From Naumovozyma dairenensis CBS 421 (taxonomy: Eukaryota > Ascomycota > Saccharomycetes > Saccharomycetales > Saccharomycetaceae): DNA of 64,000 nt. The position numbers and the translations under genes were made by a program. The DNA is taken from the NCBI RefSeq assembly GCF_000227115.2, contig NC_016479.1, positions 1,362,686-1,426,685 on the forward strand, given 5' to 3'. The notes below the pieces were generated by a model. That model was not told the origin of the DNA, ran no database searches, and saw only the letters and a program-made list of their open reading frames with translations. Position 1 is the stretch's first letter; every line of letters begins with the position of its first letter. Below, piece after piece: positions 61,272-64,000 of this stretch.

Positions 61272-62336
61272 ATGTCAGAATTTAAAGATATTAAAACATT
61301 CGATCAAAGTGACTTGAAACCGTGGTTCAGATCCCCTGATTCTAGGTTAGCTGAAGGTATAACGTATATTAACGAGACAGACACATTGTATTGGATTGAC
61401 ATCCTTAAAGGAGAAATTCATAGATTAAAGAAATTGACAGCTTCCGGTGGTGAATTTAAAGAAGAGAATTACAATTATTTAGTTCTTCAGGATTCAAATT
61501 ACGTTAGAGATGCTAAGGTTAAAAATCCTGGAATTTCATTAGATTTTAATGAATCCGTTGGTGTTATCTTTCCCGATCATTCCAATGATAATATTGTCCT
61601 GTTTGGTTCTAGATATGGTATCGGTAGATGTGATTTAGATATAGGTACTTGGGAATATATCTTATTATATTCGGAAAGTACCGAAGTAGATCATGATCGT
61701 GTTCTAAGATTAAGATCTAATGATGGTAATATTTCACCATGTGGGAAATATATTTATATTGGGTTAATGAATGATTTCCCACTGGAATTGAAAGATGAAG
61801 GTTGTGTTCTAAAAATTGATTTGAATGGTAAAACCGCTGAAGAAAGGATTAAGGTTATTTGGCCAAGAATCAAGATCCCTAACGCTATCCATTGGAATGC
61901 AGATGGTAGTTTGATGTATCTTACCGATTCATTGAGTTTCACAATTTGGGAATATAATGAATCGGAAAATACTAAAAAGAAATTAATTGATATTAAAAAG
62001 TCTAACAATTTGGATATTCTTTCTCCTGAGCCTGACGGAAGTGCTGTTGATATTTCAACCGGATTATTGTACACAGCAGTCTGGTCTACTCGTAAAGTTC
62101 AAGTCTATCAATTAAAAGATGGTAAACTAGTTCAAGAAATTCTTTTACCTAATAATACACCAAGAATATCATGTTGTTGTATTGTTGGTAATGATCTTTT
62201 TGTAACCACTGGTAACATGGACACTTTGGAGGGTGAAAAAGTATCTAATGATACAGTAGGTGGTTGTATCTACAGAGTTCGTAATATTATTCCAAATGGT
62301 GCGAAGTTTTCTTCTAAGGTTCAATTGAAGTACTGA
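61272..62336 (+). CDS. SMP-30/gluconolactonase-like protein (YBR053C-like)
   Basis: A 354-residue six-bladed beta-propeller of the SMP-30/gluconolactonase/LRE family; S. cerevisiae YBR053C (358 residues) is the likely counterpart. Family metal ligands are present: Glu28 in LAEGITYI, Asn204 in IPNAIHWNADGS and Asp219 in YLTDSLSFTIWEYN. The substrate-side motif RSNDGNISPCGKY is also kept. So a metal-dependent lactonase-type hydrolase is plausible, though the substrate is unknown and YBR053C itself is poorly characterised. It is not next to ZIM17 in S. cerevisiae, marking a rearrangement. Confidence 0.85.
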   Translation: MSEFKDIKTFDQSDLKPWFRSPDSRLAEGITYINETDTLYWIDILKGEIHRLKKLTASGGEFKEENYNYLVLQDSNYVRDAKVKNPGISLDFNESVGVIFPDHSNDNIVLFGSRYGIGRCDLDIGTWEYILLYSESTEVDHDRVLRLRSNDGNISPCGKYIYIGLMNDFPLELKDEGCVLKIDLNGKTAEERIKVIWPRIKIPNAIHWNADGSLMYLTDSLSFTIWEYNESENTKKKLIDIKKSNNLDILSPEPDGSAVDISTGLLYTAVWSTRKVQVYQLKDGKLVQEILLPNNTPRISCCCIVGNDLFVTTGNMDTLEGEKVSNDTVGGCIYRVRNIIPNGAKFSSKVQLKY

Positions 62337-63147
62337 ATCTCGAAAAAACAGCATTTCACTTGATTTTAATGATTGATGAGTAGGATTTGTAAATACTTTC
62401 ACAGAAAAAAAGATTTTTTTTTTTTTAAAAGGAAGCTCCTCACATGTGACCACTTTTATTATGAAACAAATAATTATTAACGAAATAAAAAAATTTGCAC
62501 TTACACAATTTTTTTTGAAAGGTTTATATATAAAAGCTATTTCATATATGTATTCTTTATGTTTTTATTAAGTGACAAGTTTTATAAATTCTTTGGCATA
62601 TTAGGAATAAATCTTGGTAATATTGATGCATATGGCTGATTAAAACTGGCATTAATGCAATAATCCAATGAGCTCTATTAAGAACTTTCTTATTTTGAAG
62701 TAATCTTAGGGCAAATTTAAGTACTGTTTCACAAGAAATATGGAGTTGTAGTTTTAACTTTTTTTTAGGTCTGTTAAGTATTTCATGCTTATCCTAATGG
62801 TGATGCAGCGGAACAACGTGAAAAACACTGTCATAGCAGCACCTGGACAAAAGATGACCTGCTTCTAATGGCGGCCAAACAGGTTCAAACTATATACGAC
62901 TGCACAGGTATGAAAACCCATAACAACTACAAAACACAATAATTAAAATACAAAACCGAAACAAGGAAAAATGTCTTGATATATAAATTGGGGTAAATAA
63001 ATTTTACTTTTTTCTTTTCTTCAACTTTCTTTTTCATTTCGGTAAATTTTTTACTTTCGTTTCCTTTATCAAAAGATTACTACTTTTTCATTCCAAGCAA
63101 AAGAAATAGAAACAGTAAAAAATCAATCAGTAAAGTATAGAACCGCA
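62337..63147. other. Intergenic between the SMP-30-like and secreted-protein genes
   Basis: A 0.8-kb region, AT-rich with T/A runs near 62405-62430. TATATAAA (62980-62987) lies about 160 bp before the next ATG and is probably its TATA box. Confidence 0.5.
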
Positions 63148-63459
63148 ATGATGAAACTAATAACACTTTTATCGATTTTAACATACTGCGTGGCCGCTAA
63201 CACTGGCATTGTTAACGGGCAGCTCAATTGGAAAGATGATTCAGCGGCGCTTAATGAGTTGGCAGAATACGAGAGGGAGTTGAAAACTATATTTGAGGAA
63301 GTTTGGGAAGAAAACAACAAACACCTGGAAGACAAAAAGGGTGTTATCCCAACATCTGGAGAGGTGTTGGGCAATCTTCAAAAAATGGATATAGGATTTG
63401 ATTTACCTCCCTCTGTAAAACAAGCCTATGTCAACACCACTGCTAGCATATTTTTATAA
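63148..63459 (+). CDS. Small secreted protein, orphan
   Basis: A 103-residue protein with a clear signal peptide (MMKLITLLSILTYCVAA, cleavage near 17-18) and an acidic helical body (LNELAEYERELKTIFEEVWE). One N-glycosylation sequon (NTT) lies near the C-terminus. It has no GPI signal, no membrane segment after the signal, and no Cys pairs. It lies 160 bp after a TATA box and has an A-rich leader. The layout (signal, short helices, IPTSGEVL) faintly recalls the TIP1/PAU domain, but the WYxxRL core of that family is missing. I do not recognise it. Confidence 0.65.
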   Translation: MMKLITLLSILTYCVAANTGIVNGQLNWKDDSAALNELAEYERELKTIFEEVWEENNKHLEDKKGVIPTSGEVLGNLQKMDIGFDLPPSVKQAYVNTTASIFL

Positions 63460-64000
63460 ACATATAAGACAATATAGCATAAAAATAAGTAAGAATATAT
63501 TCCCATGAAAAACATCATCCCTTTCTGTAACCAACAGTATTTATACCATGACGTTATAGTCAATGGCCAGACCTTAGTTTTTCATGAGAGATCATGTCAC
63601 TTGTAGCCTATGGAAAGTATCCACAAATTCACGAACAGGTAACACAACATTTGATGACACAAAATAATATTACAAAAAAAGACTGCTTCAATTCGACGTT
63701 TCCGTGTCGTTACATAACAAGAGGTACGTAATCCCCACCTTTCCAGGAATATTCTACAGAACTTTCGGATTAATGGCTTTATGAGATTTATTGAAACTCG
63801 AAGGTTTTCGGGATAAGATTAACTTCCGCCGTAGTGATTGTACGTAGCCTTACATAACACCTCTAAAAATTTCTTACGAAAGCCCACCATCATTGTTAGC
63901 AACAATTGGCTATATACGTATCATGCAAGCTGATTTACCCTCAGTAAACAATATTAATTCACTGCCATTACTGCTCTTCTTCCATTGCTCTCAGAGGTTC
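63460..64000. other. Right edge, no gene seen
   Basis: The last 541 bases show no frame of note, no tRNA and no repeat. They may be the start of an intergenic region continuing beyond the window. Confidence 0.5.

Overview
This window is nuclear DNA from a budding yeast of the family Saccharomycetaceae. The evidence is the gene set, the gene order, the short spliced ribosomal-protein genes with GTATGT/TACTAAC/AG introns, the compact AT-rich intergenic regions, and two tRNA genes. Most genes follow the order of the left arm of Saccharomyces cerevisiae chromosome XIV (YNL284 to YNL310). Four genes (HRP1, RPL25, VPS68, ALR1) belong in S. cerevisiae to the sister block on chromosome XV (YOL123 to YOL130). 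That mixture, together with the absence of other genes of both blocks (CUS2, SMF1, TRM11, TRM13, MDH2, MCK1/YGK3), points to a species that descends from the whole-genome duplication but lost duplicates differently from S. cerevisiae. A Naumovozyma- or Kazachstania-like yeast would fit, but I cannot fix the genus from the sequence alone.

Layout. 1-3.9 kb: MRPL10, then a gene-poor stretch with tRNA-Arg(UCU), tRNA-Asn(GUU), an LTR-like direct repeat and a 665-base assembly gap. 3.9-16.1 kb: SEC21, CAF40, PCL1 and RFC3 (all minus strand), then MID1. 16.1-35.2 kb: PUS4, MSB3, RIM21, MRX6, MON2, CLA4, TRF5 and TOS6. 35.2-59.6 kb: the interleaved part: RPL18, RPS19, HRP1, YPT11, BXI1, RPL25, MRPS18, VPS68, KRI1, ALR1, STB1 and ZIM17. 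59.6-64 kb: synteny with chromosome XIV stops; a SMP-30/gluconolactonase-like gene (YBR053C-like) and a small secreted orphan protein follow.

Function. These are mostly housekeeping genes with no common pathway and no operons: vesicle traffic (SEC21, MON2, MSB3, YPT11, VPS68), polarity and cell cycle (CLA4, PCL1, STB1), ribosomes and ribosome assembly (RPL18, RPS19, RPL25, KRI1, MRPL10, MRPS18), RNA processing (TRF5, HRP1, CAF40, PUS4), ion and pH homeostasis (MID1, ALR1, RIM21), mitochondria (MRX6, ZIM17) and DNA replication (RFC3). Several promoters carry the expected sites: SCB/MCB boxes before PCL1 and TOS6, PAC/RRPE before TRF5 and KRI1, and a Rap1 site before RPL25.

No new multi-gene system is evident. 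The points most worth a second look are the double-synteny interleaving, a 26-codon ORF with its own STRE+TATA promoter (13.4-13.6 kb), an orphan promoter-like cluster between the convergent genes KRI1 and ALR1 (53.1-53.3 kb), relic-like coding fragments at 38.2 and 45.4-45.7 kb, and the synteny break after ZIM17.
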